NCBI GenBank assembly: GCA_018651745.1
Contig: JABIDL010000010.1
Span: 1-64,000 of the forward strand
DNA from: Candidatus Neomarinimicrobiota bacterium
GTDB lineage: Bacteria > Fidelibacterota > Marinisomatia > Marinisomatales > TCS55
Length of the DNA: 64,000 bases
Direction of reading: 5' to 3'
Both the position numbers and the translations under genes were made by a program. Under the pieces are notes generated by a model that was not told the DNA's origin, ran no database searches, and worked only from the letters and a program-made list of their open reading frames with translations. The number at the start of each line of letters is the position of its first letter. Position 1 is the stretch's first letter. Of this stretch, positions 47,046 to 56,966 are shown piece by piece.

Positions 47046-49717
47046 GATAACATCTCAAGGTTTGAATTAATTCGTTCAAGTTCTGCTTCCATGTCAGCCA
47101 ATTTTTCTTTCTCATTTTGGACAACATCTTTAGGAGCTTTTGATAAAAAATTATCGTTGCTTAATTTTTTCTGGATCTGAATAATAAACCCATCCAATTC
47201 AGATTGTCTTTTGGTAAGGCGGGCTCGCTCAACATCCAGATTAATTAAACCTTCAAGGGGAATAAAAATTTCCATCTGCCTTATGACGGCAGTTGCAGAA
47301 TGATCTGGTTTTTCTATGCTCTCCCCCAAAGTCATGTTCTCAATTTTAGCAAGTGATTTTATGATGGATTCATATTTTTTCAATACATCCGTAGATCCAT
47401 TTGGTGAACGTACCAACACATTTGCTTTGCTTGCAGGGGGAACATTCATTCTACTACGGATTGTCCTCACAGCTGTAATGACTTCTTTTAAAATGTCCAT
47501 CGAGCCAAGTTCGTTTTGATTTGCCGAGGGAAAGCTTGAATCCGGCCACGTTGCTTTAATCAGATCTGGTTCTGAATCAAATTTAAAATATTCCCATAAT
47601 TCTTCCGTCATAAATGGCGCATAAGGATGAAGCAATTTCAAAATGTTTTTTAACACCCTTACTGCCACCGCTCGGGCAATTTCAGCTTTTTCATCATTGT
47701 CCGAAAAGAACCGTGTTTTTGCGATTTCAACATACCAATCGCAAAAATCACTCCATGTAAATTCGTACAAAGTTTTTGCAGCTTCGTTAAAATGAAATTC
47801 TGATAATCGTCGATTATATTGGTCAATTGTTTGATTCAGGCGGTATAATATCCACCTTTCTGGTAAATCTAAATTTTGTTTATCAATGTCAATTGTTGGT
47901 ATTTCATTGTCCTTGAGATTCATGTGCACAAACCTTGCGGCATTCCATAATTTATTCATGAAATTTCTGCCAACTTCCAAACGGGTTTCCGAAAAAAGGA
48001 CATCCAATCCTTGCGGCGCCATTAGCATCATCCCAAATCGTACAGCATCCGTACCGTATTTTGAAAAAAGTTCAAAAGGATCAGGTGAATTCCCAAGAGA
48101 TTTACTAAATTTTTGCCCCTTTTCGTCTCTGAGAATGCTGGTAAAATACACATCGGAAAAAGGGATTTCACCCAAGAATTCCTCGCCAGCCATTATCATT
48201 CGAGCAACCCAAAAAAAGATAATGTCTGGACCGGTAACCAAAACATCTGTCGGATAAAATGTTTTGAGGTCATTGGATTCTGCCGGCCAGTCATGAACTC
48301 CAAACGGCCAAAGCCAAGAGGAAGCCCAAGTATCCAATACATCCGGATCCTGAACCAGATCTTTTGATCCGCAAATTGAACAAGCATTCGGCTTTGTGAT
48401 AGACACAATCGGTTGTCTGCATTCGATTTGGCATTGGTCTTTATCTTTACCTCTGCAATACCATACAGGAATCCTGTGTCCCCAAATCAATTGGCGGCTT
48501 ATACACCAATCCTTAATGTTTTCCATCCAATGATCATAAGTCTTTGTCCAGTGTTCGGGGTGAAATTTTATTTTTCCAGTTTTGACTGCCTCAATTGCAG
48601 GAACTGCAAGATCTTTCATTTTGACGAACCACTGGTCTGATAAATAATATTCGATTGGTACATTACCCCGCTCAGAATACCCAACTTTGTGTACATAATT
48701 TTCAACTTTTTCCAAAACACCTTCTTTTTCGAGATTCAGCAATACTTTTTTCCGAGCATCTTCTCTTGAAAGTCCCCTATAGGGTTTTGGCATGTTCTCA
48801 TTCAATGTGGCATCTGTGTTCATGATATTGATAAAATCTAAATCGTGTTTTTCTCCCAAAACAAAATCATTCGGATCATGTGCAGGTGTGACTTTTAAAC
48901 ATCCGGTTCCAAAATCAATATCCACATATTCATCTGTAATTATTGGAATTTTTCGTCCAACCAAGGGTAGAAGAATAAACTTTCCATGAAGATGTTTATA
49001 CCGTTTATCATTCGGATGAACTGCTACAGCTGTATCGCCCAACATGGTCTCCGGACGCGTTGTTGCAATAATAACGACTTCATCAGAACCTTCTACAGGG
49101 TAGCGTAAATGCCAAAGTTTTCCATTCACTTCTTTGTGATTTACTTCTTCATCACTTATGGCAGATTTGGACGCAGGGCACCAGTTCACCAGCCTGTGTC
49201 CGCGGTAAATCAGACCTTTTTCATATAGCTTTACAAAAGCCTCAAGAACAGCGTTGGAATATCCTTCATCCATAGTGAATCGCTCTCGTTCCCAGTCGTA
49301 CGAACAGCCGAGTTTTTTGAGCTGACGAATGATAATTCCACCGTATTCTTCTTTCCAATCCCAAGCATATTTTAGAAATTCATCCCGAGATAAATCGTCT
49401 TTGGATATTCCTTCATTTTTGAGTTTATCGACAACTTTCCCTTCGGTAGCGATGGAAGCGTGATCGGTTCCGGGGATCCAACAAGCATTTTTCCCTTCCA
49501 TCCGCGCTTTACGAATAAGAATATCTTGGATGGTGTTGTTTAACACGTGTCCCATAGTGAGTACCCCCGTCACATTAGGAGGAGGAATTACAATTGTATA
49601 AGGTGGTTTTTTAGAGTCCGTTTTCGCACGAAAATAGCCGGCGTCCATCCAATGTTGATACCATTTATCCTCGATAGATTCCCAAGAATATTTTTTTGAG
49701 AGGGTAGATTCTGTCAT
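47042..49717 (-). CDS. valS: Valyl-tRNA synthetase
   Basis: About 891 residues. Class Ia synthetase: HIGH-type motif TMGHVLN, the CP1 editing domain (TTRPETMLGDTAVAVHP, about 226-242), WASSWLWPFG, and the KMSKS-type KFSKS. A C-terminal coiled arm follows (about 820-890). The long frame starts with TTG at 49735; ATG at 49717 is more likely and lies 14 bases after the stop of the cyclic-nucleotide-binding gene. Confidence 0.97.
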   Translation of the reverse strand: MTESTLSKKYSWESIEDKWYQHWMDAGYFRAKTDSKKPPYTIVIPPPNVTGVLTMGHVLNNTIQDILIRKARMEGKNACWIPGTDHASIATEGKVVDKLKNEGISKDDLSRDEFLKYAWDWKEEYGGIIIRQLKKLGCSYDWERERFTMDEGYSNAVLEAFVKLYEKGLIYRGHRLVNWCPASKSAISDEEVNHKEVNGKLWHLRYPVEGSDEVVIIATTRPETMLGDTAVAVHPNDKRYKHLHGKFILLPLVGRKIPIITDEYVDIDFGTGCLKVTPAHDPNDFVLGEKHDLDFINIMNTDATLNENMPKPYRGLSREDARKKVLLNLEKEGVLEKVENYVHKVGYSERGNVPIEYYLSDQWFVKMKDLAVPAIEAVKTGKIKFHPEHWTKTYDHWMENIKDWCISRQLIWGHRIPVWYCRGKDKDQCQIECRQPIVSITKPNACSICGSKDLVQDPDVLDTWASSWLWPFGVHDWPAESNDLKTFYPTDVLVTGPDIIFFWVARMIMAGEEFLGEIPFSDVYFTSILRDEKGQKFSKSLGNSPDPFELFSKYGTDAVRFGMMLMAPQGLDVLFSETRLEVGRNFMNKLWNAARFVHMNLKDNEIPTIDIDKQNLDLPERWILYRLNQTIDQYNRRLSEFHFNEAAKTLYEFTWSDFCDWYVEIAKTRFFSDNDEKAEIARAVAVRVLKNILKLLHPYAPFMTEELWEYFKFDSEPDLIKATWPDSSFPSANQNELGSMDILKEVITAVRTIRSRMNVPPASKANVLVRSPNGSTDVLKKYESIIKSLAKIENMTLGESIEKPDHSATAVIRQMEIFIPLEGLINLDVERARLTKRQSELDGFIIQIQKKLSNDNFLSKAPKDVVQNEKEKLADMEAELERINSNLEMLS

Positions 49718-49731
49718 TAATGTTTGAAGTA

Positions 49732-50235
49732 TCAACGTTCCAAAATCAAACTGAAAGCAGTGGTTAGTTTGAGAACATTTTGGTTTGCTTTTACAAGGTT
49801 CCCGGATAGGACACCGCCCAGATTTTTCATGATCTTGTATCCTATTGTTGGATGGGTTTCACAAATCTCAAATAAATCATTTTTCATTATTTGTGAAAGA
49901 GTACAATCCGAAAGTGCCTTCACATTAGCGGTGCGACGATCACCTTCATGGAAAAGAGACATTTCTCCAAATAGTGGTTTGAGGTCACTTGAAAGTTTTA
50001 TAATTGCTTTTTCCCGATTATCAGATTCATTTTTATTCATTGAAAGCGTTAAGGCTTGATTAATTTCGACTTCTCCAGACTGCAAAAGATAAATACTGTC
50101 ACCCACATCTCCTTCTCGGATTAATTGCCCCCCGGCAGGAACATTTACCTGTTTTATTACGGGGTTAAATGTTTCTAATTCTTCTGGAGAAAAACCAGAA
50201 AAAATAGTGAAATCTTTTAATTCTATTGATCCCAT
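49732..50235 (-). CDS. Stand-alone cyclic-nucleotide-binding domain protein
   Basis: About 167 residues, essentially one cNMP-binding beta-roll: GGQLIREGDVGDSIYLLQSGEVEI, then the phosphate-binding cassette FGEMSLFHEGDRRTA with the conserved Glu and Arg, and a C-terminal helix. There is no helix-turn-helix, kinase or channel attached. It starts after a GAGGTG ribosome site (50244-50239) that overlaps the stop of the K+-channel gene, so the two are made together; by inference it senses a cyclic nucleotide in connection with the channel. Confidence 0.8.
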   Translation of the reverse strand: MGSIELKDFTIFSGFSPEELETFNPVIKQVNVPAGGQLIREGDVGDSIYLLQSGEVEINQALTLSMNKNESDNREKAIIKLSSDLKPLFGEMSLFHEGDRRTANVKALSDCTLSQIMKNDLFEICETHPTIGYKIMKNLGGVLSGNLVKANQNVLKLTTAFSLILER

Positions 50236-50242
50236 ATTCACC

Positions 50243-51367
50243 TCACGGAATTATGATAGCTCGTTCATTTTCGTTAATCAAATATTCCTGTTTTGGATTA
50301 ATGATCACGTTAATTTTACTTTCTTCCTGAAGGGATATTCCACCTTCCTTCAATTTTCGTTCAATAAATGCATCTAACGACGAAGGATCCGAAGATAATA
50401 TAGCACCGATACCAAGATTCTCTTCTTCGGAAAAAACACCTATTAATATTGAACCAGAATGATCCTTGAAATGTGAAAAAAGACTGTCATAAGTTTTTCC
50501 GACAAATTCGGAAGGAATATCAACCCGTTTAAATCGTGATGCGGATCGACTATCCATGAGTTTGCTTACAGCCTGTGGAACACCGGGATCCATCACATGA
50601 GACGCAAGCATAAAAGCACCAAAATCATCACTTAGTACAACTTCATCGGCATTGGCTCGCTGAAGGTGGGTGAGGTTGTCACGATCAACAAGGTAAGCAA
50701 CAACCCTTATTTTCGAATCAATGCTTTTAATCGTTAAAGTTGCAAAAATAGTTTTTTCATCAGGGCTACTCACCGAGGAATCAACTGCATGCGGAATGAT
50801 GATAACCGTGGTAGCATCTTTTAAGTTGGCTCTTCCTAGGATTTGTTCTTGCGTAAAATCGCCGGACACAAAATAGAGTTTTAATTGAGGATATTTATTT
50901 TTAATTGTATTTATTGCATCTTCATTCAGGTCATTGATCATAACCACTTCCTGTTTTACTTTGCCCGCTAAATGACCAATGGAATCGAGTATTCTATCAG
51001 CGTTTGGATTCCATCCACAGAGAATGATGTGGTTTGTAATATCTAATTTTTCCAATCCTTTACCCTCCCGAATTTTTTTTGCGACAAATATGGATGATAT
51101 CGTCGCAGTTAAAAGTGAAACTAGAGATATTCCGGCAAACATGATGAGAACCGCTACAAACCTTCCTGCGGGAGTTTCTGGAGAGTAATCTCCATATCCA
51201 ACGGTGGTCATGGTTACTATCGCCCACCAAAATGGGTTGTTTTCTTGGGTTATACTCCCCGGTTCTAGAAACCTTACAACAGCGCCTCCAAGTATCATCA
51301 CGACAATAATACCGGCGAAAACTTGAAAAAAACTGTTGCGAAAAAGAGTTCGAAGCCAAAGTGTCAT
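50243..51367 (-). CDS. Two-helix potassium channel with RCK (TrkA-N/TrkA-C) domains
   Basis: 374 residues of MthK type: two membrane helices (about 15-33 and 68-93) around a pore loop with selectivity filter TVGYGD (55-60), then a cytosolic RCK/TrkA-N domain starting ITNHIILCGWNPNADR and a TrkA-C-like tail (about 270-370). RCK domains gate by ligand binding; the usual GxGxxG is replaced by CGWNPNAD, so NAD binding is uncertain. Its gene is followed directly by a cyclic-nucleotide-binding gene. No gene in the 45-base upstream gap. Confidence 0.9.
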   Translation of the reverse strand: MTLWLRTLFRNSFFQVFAGIIVVMILGGAVVRFLEPGSITQENNPFWWAIVTMTTVGYGDYSPETPAGRFVAVLIMFAGISLVSLLTATISSIFVAKKIREGKGLEKLDITNHIILCGWNPNADRILDSIGHLAGKVKQEVVMINDLNEDAINTIKNKYPQLKLYFVSGDFTQEQILGRANLKDATTVIIIPHAVDSSVSSPDEKTIFATLTIKSIDSKIRVVAYLVDRDNLTHLQRANADEVVLSDDFGAFMLASHVMDPGVPQAVSKLMDSRSASRFKRVDIPSEFVGKTYDSLFSHFKDHSGSILIGVFSEEENLGIGAILSSDPSSLDAFIERKLKEGGISLQEESKINVIINPKQEYLINENERAIIIP

Positions 51368-51412
51368 AAGAATAATTTAAGGTTTTTAGGGGTAATTGTG
51401 TAGGGTGAATAC

Positions 51413-52813
51413 TCATAATCTTTCTAGGACAGAAACTGTTTCAATGTGAGGTGTATGAGGGAACATATCAACCAGGGTAAGATTCGATAAGTCAAATCCA
51501 TTTTCCCTTAAATAAACAACATCTCGAGCTTGGGTAGATGGGTTACAGGAAACGTAAATAATTATTTTTGCTGAAGATTCAGAAACAAACTGAAGAGTTT
51601 TTTGATTCACACCCGCTCTCGGTGGATCTAGCACAATGATGTCCGGCTCAGGCAATCCTATTTTTAGATTAAGTGGACGGTCAAGATTTGCTTTATGAAA
51701 ATATGCGTTTCCAACTCCGTTGCAAATCGCATTCCTTGTAGCATCTTCTACAGAAGAAACAATCCATTCAAACCCGTGAACTTCTTTGGCCTTTCGCGCT
51801 AAAAAGAGGGAAATGGAACCAGTTCCACAATAGAGATCATAGACTATTTCCTTCCCCGTCAAACCGCATCCTTTCGAGACAACCTCATAAAGATTTTCTG
51901 CCTGTTTGGTGTTAGTTTGGAAAAACGAATTAGAAGATATTTCGAAAGATAGGTCACCGAGTTTTTCTTCTATAGAAGGAATGCCAAAAAGCAATATTTC
52001 TTCCTCGCCGTAGGCGGTATCACTCTTACGCGTATTTACATTATTTACTATAGATGTTATTTGTGGAAACGATTGCGTTAGTGATTCAACCATAGAATTT
52101 AGTAAGTCGGTATTTTCATAACTTGTGACCAAATTGACCATTACATCACCGGTATTTATTCCAAACCGAAGTACGAGGTGCCGTAAAAATCCGATGTGCG
52201 TTTTAACGTCGTACGGTTTCAAATTTTGATCTATTGCAATTTTTCTCACAAGATTCAATATTTCGTTTCCAAGCTGTTGTTGTATATGACATTCAGATAT
52301 TGTGAGAATTTTATCGTACCTGCCGGGGATGTGAAGGCCAAGTGCAAAATCTGACTTAACGTCTTCCCTTTCATCATTTAAAACCCAGCGACGATTGGAA
52401 AAAGAAAATTCCATTTTATTCCTGTAATAATATTGCTCTTTTGCGACAATCACTTCGTCTACCGTAAAGTCAACAATTCCGGCCTGACGCCTGAATAAAT
52501 CTTCAACCTGTCGTATTTTTTGTTTTATCTGTTCATCATATTCCAACTGCTGAAATGTACATCCACCACAATGTGCAAAATGTTCGCAAGGGGGTTCAAC
52601 TTTGAACGATGATTCTTCTAGTACTTCTAGTGGGCGTGCTTCAGAAAAACCTTTTCGTTTTTTATATATCAGCGCACGAAGTTTTTGTCCGGGAATAGCA
52701 TTTTTGACAAACACAACAAAGCCGTCCACTTTGGCAATTCCCTTCCCGCCAAACGCAAGAGACTCAATCAAAAGAGTATGCTCGCTACCTTTTTTTAGGG
52801 GATTTTCGTTCAT
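51413..52813 (-). CDS. rlmD: 23S rRNA (uracil-5-)-methyltransferase RlmD/RumA type
   Basis: 466 residues. N-terminal TRAM domain (GSEHTLLIESLAFGGKGIAKV), then a [4Fe-4S] cluster Cys set (CEHFAHCGGC), SAM-binding DLYCGTGSISLFL and catalytic Cys in YVSCNPSTQARD. It methylates a uridine in 23S rRNA or, for close relatives, tRNA U54; RlmD, RlmCD and TrmA-like types are hard to separate by sight. ATG start with good length. Confidence 0.88.
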   Translation of the reverse strand: MNENPLKKGSEHTLLIESLAFGGKGIAKVDGFVVFVKNAIPGQKLRALIYKKRKGFSEARPLEVLEESSFKVEPPCEHFAHCGGCTFQQLEYDEQIKQKIRQVEDLFRRQAGIVDFTVDEVIVAKEQYYYRNKMEFSFSNRRWVLNDEREDVKSDFALGLHIPGRYDKILTISECHIQQQLGNEILNLVRKIAIDQNLKPYDVKTHIGFLRHLVLRFGINTGDVMVNLVTSYENTDLLNSMVESLTQSFPQITSIVNNVNTRKSDTAYGEEEILLFGIPSIEEKLGDLSFEISSNSFFQTNTKQAENLYEVVSKGCGLTGKEIVYDLYCGTGSISLFLARKAKEVHGFEWIVSSVEDATRNAICNGVGNAYFHKANLDRPLNLKIGLPEPDIIVLDPPRAGVNQKTLQFVSESSAKIIIYVSCNPSTQARDVVYLRENGFDLSNLTLVDMFPHTPHIETVSVLERL

Positions 52814-52869
52814 TTCATTATGTTACAAAATATAAATACAGTATAAGAATCTCGGGGTAAAAACGATTT

Positions 52870-53667
52870 TTATGAATACAATTCTAAAAAACGAACTAGC
52901 AATGTTTTCAAGTCTTGAATCCCTTTATCGGCATTTTTCATTGTTAATTCATGGTTCAAAGCTTCATCGCTCATACCAGCTGCCATATTTGTCATTACAG
53001 ACAATGCAGCCACTTTCATTCCGGCATGACGTGCTAATATTACTTCCGGAACTGTGGACATACCCACTGCATCTGCACCCATCATTTTCGCTGCTCGAAT
53101 TTCTGCCGGTGTTTCAAAACTGGGACCGCAAAACCAAATATAAACACCTTCGTGAAGTTTAATATTTTCATTATCGGCAATATTTAGAAATTTTGAACGC
53201 ATTTCCGAATTATAGGCGTCAGCCATATCCATAAATCGATTATTGCTTTCTTCGCCAAACAATGGATTTACACCTGTAAAATTGATATGATCTGTTAATG
53301 CCATTACGCTTCCCGACTGGGCTGCTTCCATTAGACTCCCGGCGGCATTGGTCAAAATCAGTGATTCACACCCAAGTCCAGCCAATGTACGAATGGGAAC
53401 TTTCATAGCATCCACAACACCTGATTCATAATAGTGAGCTCGTCCTTGAAGAACAACTATTTCGGTATGGTTGATTTTTCCTAAATGAAGTTTTCCCTCA
53501 TGCCCGGAAACGCCCGCATCAGGAAATCCACCTAATTCATCATAGGATAATGAAACAGGATTTTCCAAAACATCCACGAAAGATCCTAAACCGGAACCTA
53601 AAATAATGCCAACTTTAGGATTTATTCCTTGAGATTTTGATTGAATATAATCGACTGTTTTACTCAT
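52870..53667 (-). CDS. Purine-nucleoside phosphorylase
   Basis: About 265 residues of the trimeric PNP family. GSGLG binds phosphate (about 24-28), VLQGRAHYYE follows, then LILTNAAGS and MMGADAVGMSTVPEVILARH. It cleaves purine (deoxy)nucleosides to base and (deoxy)ribose-1-phosphate. It closes the minus-strand set phosphomutase, DeoC, ALDH, ALDH-like, PNP. ATG 53667 gives an ATGA overlap with the preceding gene; an upstream ATG at 53685 would overlap it by 22 bases. Confidence 0.92.
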   Translation of the reverse strand: MSKTVDYIQSKSQGINPKVGIILGSGLGSFVDVLENPVSLSYDELGGFPDAGVSGHEGKLHLGKINHTEIVVLQGRAHYYESGVVDAMKVPIRTLAGLGCESLILTNAAGSLMEAAQSGSVMALTDHINFTGVNPLFGEESNNRFMDMADAYNSEMRSKFLNIADNENIKLHEGVYIWFCGPSFETPAEIRAAKMMGADAVGMSTVPEVILARHAGMKVAALSVMTNMAAGMSDEALNHELTMKNADKGIQDLKTLLVRFLELYS

Positions 53668-54530
53668 ACCCCTACCGGATGCCATGTTGTTTTCGTTTCT
53701 AACGTATTCAAAATTCGATATGGATCCTGCGTATTTTTGTCAAGCCAATTTTCGTTAGAATAAACAATCGGCCGTTTTACGTTTAACGCTGCATTTTCCT
53801 GAACGAGCTTGATTTCTTCTGATGCATTCCCGCAATACACAATTGCATTCACATCCATATGAGACGAAAATTGTTCTAACAATTCTGATCGATGTCCTGT
53901 TAAAATATTCACCACGCCACCGGGGACGTCTGACGTGTGTAGCACTTCTGCAAATGTAATGGCACACAGAGGATTTTCTTCTGATGCCAATGCAACAACC
54001 GTATTCCCACCAGCAATGATGGGCGCAACAACTGAGACCAACCCGATTAAAGATGACTCATTCGGTGCGATGGCTGAAACCACTCCTGTCGGTTCTGGAT
54101 AGGAAAAATTGAAATAGGGCAGAGCCACAGGATTTACCCTGCTAAATATTTGCTGATATTTATCCGCCCAGCCCGCATAGTATATTAATCTGTCAATGGA
54201 TTGGTTGATTTCATTTTCTGCTTCTTTTTTGGACGAACCCTGAAGAATCAATTCGTCCAAAAACTGGCTTCGTCTTCCTTCCAGCATTTCTCCTATTCTA
54301 TATAGAATCTGACTGCGATTGTAAGCTGTTCGGTTAGCCCATCCGCATAACGCTTCTCTCGCTGCAACCACGGCATTTCTAAAATCTTTTCGTGATCCTC
54401 GGCAAATATTCACTTGAGTCGATTGTTTTTGATCCGTCCATTTAATATAACGTCCCGATTCCGTTCTGGGGAATTTTCCACCAATATATAATTTGTACGT
54501 TTTTTTTATTTCTTCTCGTTTACTCTTCAT
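53664..54530 (-). CDS. Half-length aldehyde dehydrogenase homologue lacking the catalytic half
   Basis: 288 residues against about 490 for a full ALDH. The N-terminal part matches an ALDH NAD domain: YIGGKFPRTESG at about 16-27, IAPNESSLIGL in place of PWN(F/Y)P, and DVPGGVVNILTG. The protein stops before the region with the catalytic Cys, and the conserved glycine-rich ELGGK segment is absent. It is not interrupted by a frameshift: the stop overlaps the PNP start. GGGAGA precedes the ATG. A structural or substrate-channelling partner of the full ALDH beside it is possible. Confidence 0.78.
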   Translation of the reverse strand: MKSKREEIKKTYKLYIGGKFPRTESGRYIKWTDQKQSTQVNICRGSRKDFRNAVVAAREALCGWANRTAYNRSQILYRIGEMLEGRRSQFLDELILQGSSKKEAENEINQSIDRLIYYAGWADKYQQIFSRVNPVALPYFNFSYPEPTGVVSAIAPNESSLIGLVSVVAPIIAGGNTVVALASEENPLCAITFAEVLHTSDVPGGVVNILTGHRSELLEQFSSHMDVNAIVYCGNASEEIKLVQENAALNVKRPIVYSNENWLDKNTQDPYRILNTLETKTTWHPVGV

Positions 54531-54541
54531 TTATTCTCCCA

Positions 54542-56011
54542 CTATACCAGATTAACATAAGGCATTAACCCTTCTAATCCACCTTCTCGACCCATGCCGC
54601 TTTCTTTATATCCACCGAATGGTGATGTTGGATCAAATTTATTGAACGTATTCGCCCATAATACACCGGATCGAATGGCTTTGGATACTTGAAATATTTT
54701 TGATCCTTTATCTGTCCACACACCGCCGGAAAGTCCGTAGGGCGTATTATTCGCCTTGGTGATGACTTCATCTACCGTTCTGAATGTTTGAATCGCCAAC
54801 ACAGGGCCAAAAATCTCTTCCTGCACAATGCGATGAGATTGGCTTACATCTGTAAAAATTGTCGGCGCATGCCAATATCCTTTTTCCGGTAAACTACACG
54901 ATGATTGGTGAATTGAAGCACCTTCTTTTTGACCAATATCCACATACATTTTAATTTTATCTAATTGCATTTTTGAATTGATGGCGCCGATATCTGTATT
55001 TTTGTCCAGAGGATCACCTACAATTAATGATTCCATCCTGTCTTTCAATTTTGATATGACCGTTTCAGCCACACTTTCTTGAACAAACAGCCGGGAACCA
55101 GCGCAACACACATGTCCTTGATTAAAAAAGATACCATCAATAATGCCTTCAACAGCCTGATCTATTGCTGCATCTTCGAAAATAATATTTGCTGCTTTTC
55201 CACCCAGCTCCAAGGTATATCGCTTACCTGTGCCTGCAACTGATTTCATTATCGATTTTCCTACATCTGTCGATCCCGTAAAGGCGATTTTATTTATGTC
55301 AGGATGTTCGACTAAAGACTGTCCTGTTTTTCCAGCACCATTAATAATATTCACAACACCGGGCGGTAAATCTGCCTCTTGAATTATTTCCGCTAATTTC
55401 ATAGCCGTTAATGGCGTTGTTTCAGCTGGTTTTAAAATAACTGTATTCCCCGTCGCTAATGCAGGTGCAATTTTCCATGCGGCCATTAATAAAGGGAAGT
55501 TCCATGGAATAATTTGTCCGGCCACACCGATGGGTTTTGCCATTTTTCCAGGGAATGCATATTCTAGTTTATCCGCCCAGCCTGCATAATAAAAGAAATG
55601 AGCCGACACCAAAGGAATATCAATATCTCTGGATTCACAAATGGGTTTTCCCCCATCTATGGATTCAATAACTGAAAATTCTCTGGCGCGTTCTTGAATC
55701 AAGCGTGCAATACGATAAATATATTTTCCCCGTTCAGCAGGATCCATTTTTGACCAGACTTTATCGTATGCAGTTCTTGCCGCTTTGACAGCTTTATCTA
55801 CATCCGATTGATCCGCTTCAGCTACATCAGCCAACTTTTCTTCATTCGCAGGATTTATTGTTTCAAAATATTTTCCCTTTATCGGCGTAATGAATTTTCC
55901 ATCAATAAACAGATCGTTTTTCTTATTAATCTGAACATGATCTGTACTTTCCAGAGCGGGACTATATGACCAATCTGGTTTTGTATCTGTATTTTTACTT
56001 TTTTTACCCAT
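54542..56011 (-). CDS. Aldehyde dehydrogenase (NAD(P)-dependent)
   Basis: 489 residues, full-length. IIPWNFPLLMAAWK, LELGGKAANIIF with the general base Glu, and the catalytic Cys in QGHVCCAG are present. It oxidises an aldehyde to an acid. Next to DeoC the natural substrate is acetaldehyde, produced when deoxyribose-5-phosphate is cleaved; that is inference. It lies directly before the half-length homologue with 11 bases between them. Confidence 0.93.
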   Translation of the reverse strand: MGKKSKNTDTKPDWSYSPALESTDHVQINKKNDLFIDGKFITPIKGKYFETINPANEEKLADVAEADQSDVDKAVKAARTAYDKVWSKMDPAERGKYIYRIARLIQERAREFSVIESIDGGKPICESRDIDIPLVSAHFFYYAGWADKLEYAFPGKMAKPIGVAGQIIPWNFPLLMAAWKIAPALATGNTVILKPAETTPLTAMKLAEIIQEADLPPGVVNIINGAGKTGQSLVEHPDINKIAFTGSTDVGKSIMKSVAGTGKRYTLELGGKAANIIFEDAAIDQAVEGIIDGIFFNQGHVCCAGSRLFVQESVAETVISKLKDRMESLIVGDPLDKNTDIGAINSKMQLDKIKMYVDIGQKEGASIHQSSCSLPEKGYWHAPTIFTDVSQSHRIVQEEIFGPVLAIQTFRTVDEVITKANNTPYGLSGGVWTDKGSKIFQVSKAIRSGVLWANTFNKFDPTSPFGGYKESGMGREGGLEGLMPYVNLV

Positions 56012-56023
56012 GTTTGATTTACC

Positions 56024-56911
56024 TTAATCCATTGAGAAATAATTTGCGGATTGATAAACGCCGGTTGATTGCTTAACAATTTGCATCAACACATCGTTTG
56101 CTAAAGAACTGGCGCCAAATCGAAATAAGTCAGCATGCAGCCAATCCTGCCCTAATGTTTCTTTTATCATTACCAAATATTGAATGGCCAATTTAGCTTT
56201 ACTAATTCCTCCAGCCGGTTTCATGCCTATTTTTTTACCTGTTTTTTTGTAATAATCACGAATCGCTTCTAACATAATAAGTACCACGGGAGGTGTAGCC
56301 GCTGGTGATACTTTTCCTGTGGATGTTTTGATGAAATCAGCTCCAGCTGCCATGGCAATATCGCTGGCTAAACGAACATTATCCAATGTTACCAATTCGC
56401 CTGTCTCTAAAATGACCTTTAAATGTGCCTTTCCGCAGGCTTCTTTTACAGCTGATATTTCATCTGCTACATACGTGTATTCCCCCCGAAGAAATTTTCC
56501 TCTGGAAATGACCATATCCACTTCATCGGCTCCATCAGCAACGACCTTCTTTACTTCCTCCAATTTATATTCAAGAGATGCCATTCCCGCTGGAAAAGCC
56601 GTTGCAACAGACGCAACATTTATATCTGTATTTTCTAATGCTTTTTTTGCAACGGGCACCATAGTGGGATAAACACAAATAGCCGCTACGGATGGCAAAC
56701 CTGAAAATTGATCATGTAAATGAGCCGCTTTGTAGCATAACTGTTTTACTTTTCCCGGGGAATCTTTCCCTTCCAGCGTCGTCAAATCGATCATGCTTAA
56801 AACAGTTTTTAAAGCATCCATTTTTGATTCTTTTTTGACACTTCGAGAAAAAAGCCTTGAAACTCTTTCCTGTGCACCCACTTGATCAATTCGGTTAATA
56901 AAAGTTTCCAT
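56024..56911 (-). CDS. deoC: Deoxyribose-phosphate aldolase
   Basis: About 295 residues, longer than the common 220-260. TIM-barrel class I aldolase; the Schiff-base lysine lies in DFIKTSTGK (about 206-214), and the GADEVDMVISRGKFLRG block is conserved. It splits 2-deoxyribose-5-phosphate into glyceraldehyde-3-phosphate and acetaldehyde. Preceded by the phosphomutase-type gene and followed by the aldehyde dehydrogenase. ATG 56911 preferred over TTG at 56917. Confidence 0.95.
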   Translation of the reverse strand: METFINRIDQVGAQERVSRLFSRSVKKESKMDALKTVLSMIDLTTLEGKDSPGKVKQLCYKAAHLHDQFSGLPSVAAICVYPTMVPVAKKALENTDINVASVATAFPAGMASLEYKLEEVKKVVADGADEVDMVISRGKFLRGEYTYVADEISAVKEACGKAHLKVILETGELVTLDNVRLASDIAMAAGADFIKTSTGKVSPAATPPVVLIMLEAIRDYYKKTGKKIGMKPAGGISKAKLAIQYLVMIKETLGQDWLHADLFRFGASSLANDVLMQIVKQSTGVYQSANYFSMD

Positions 56912-56966
56912 AATCAATTCATCAAAACATACCAGAAATTTAGCCTATTTTGCCTGCACGACTTCA

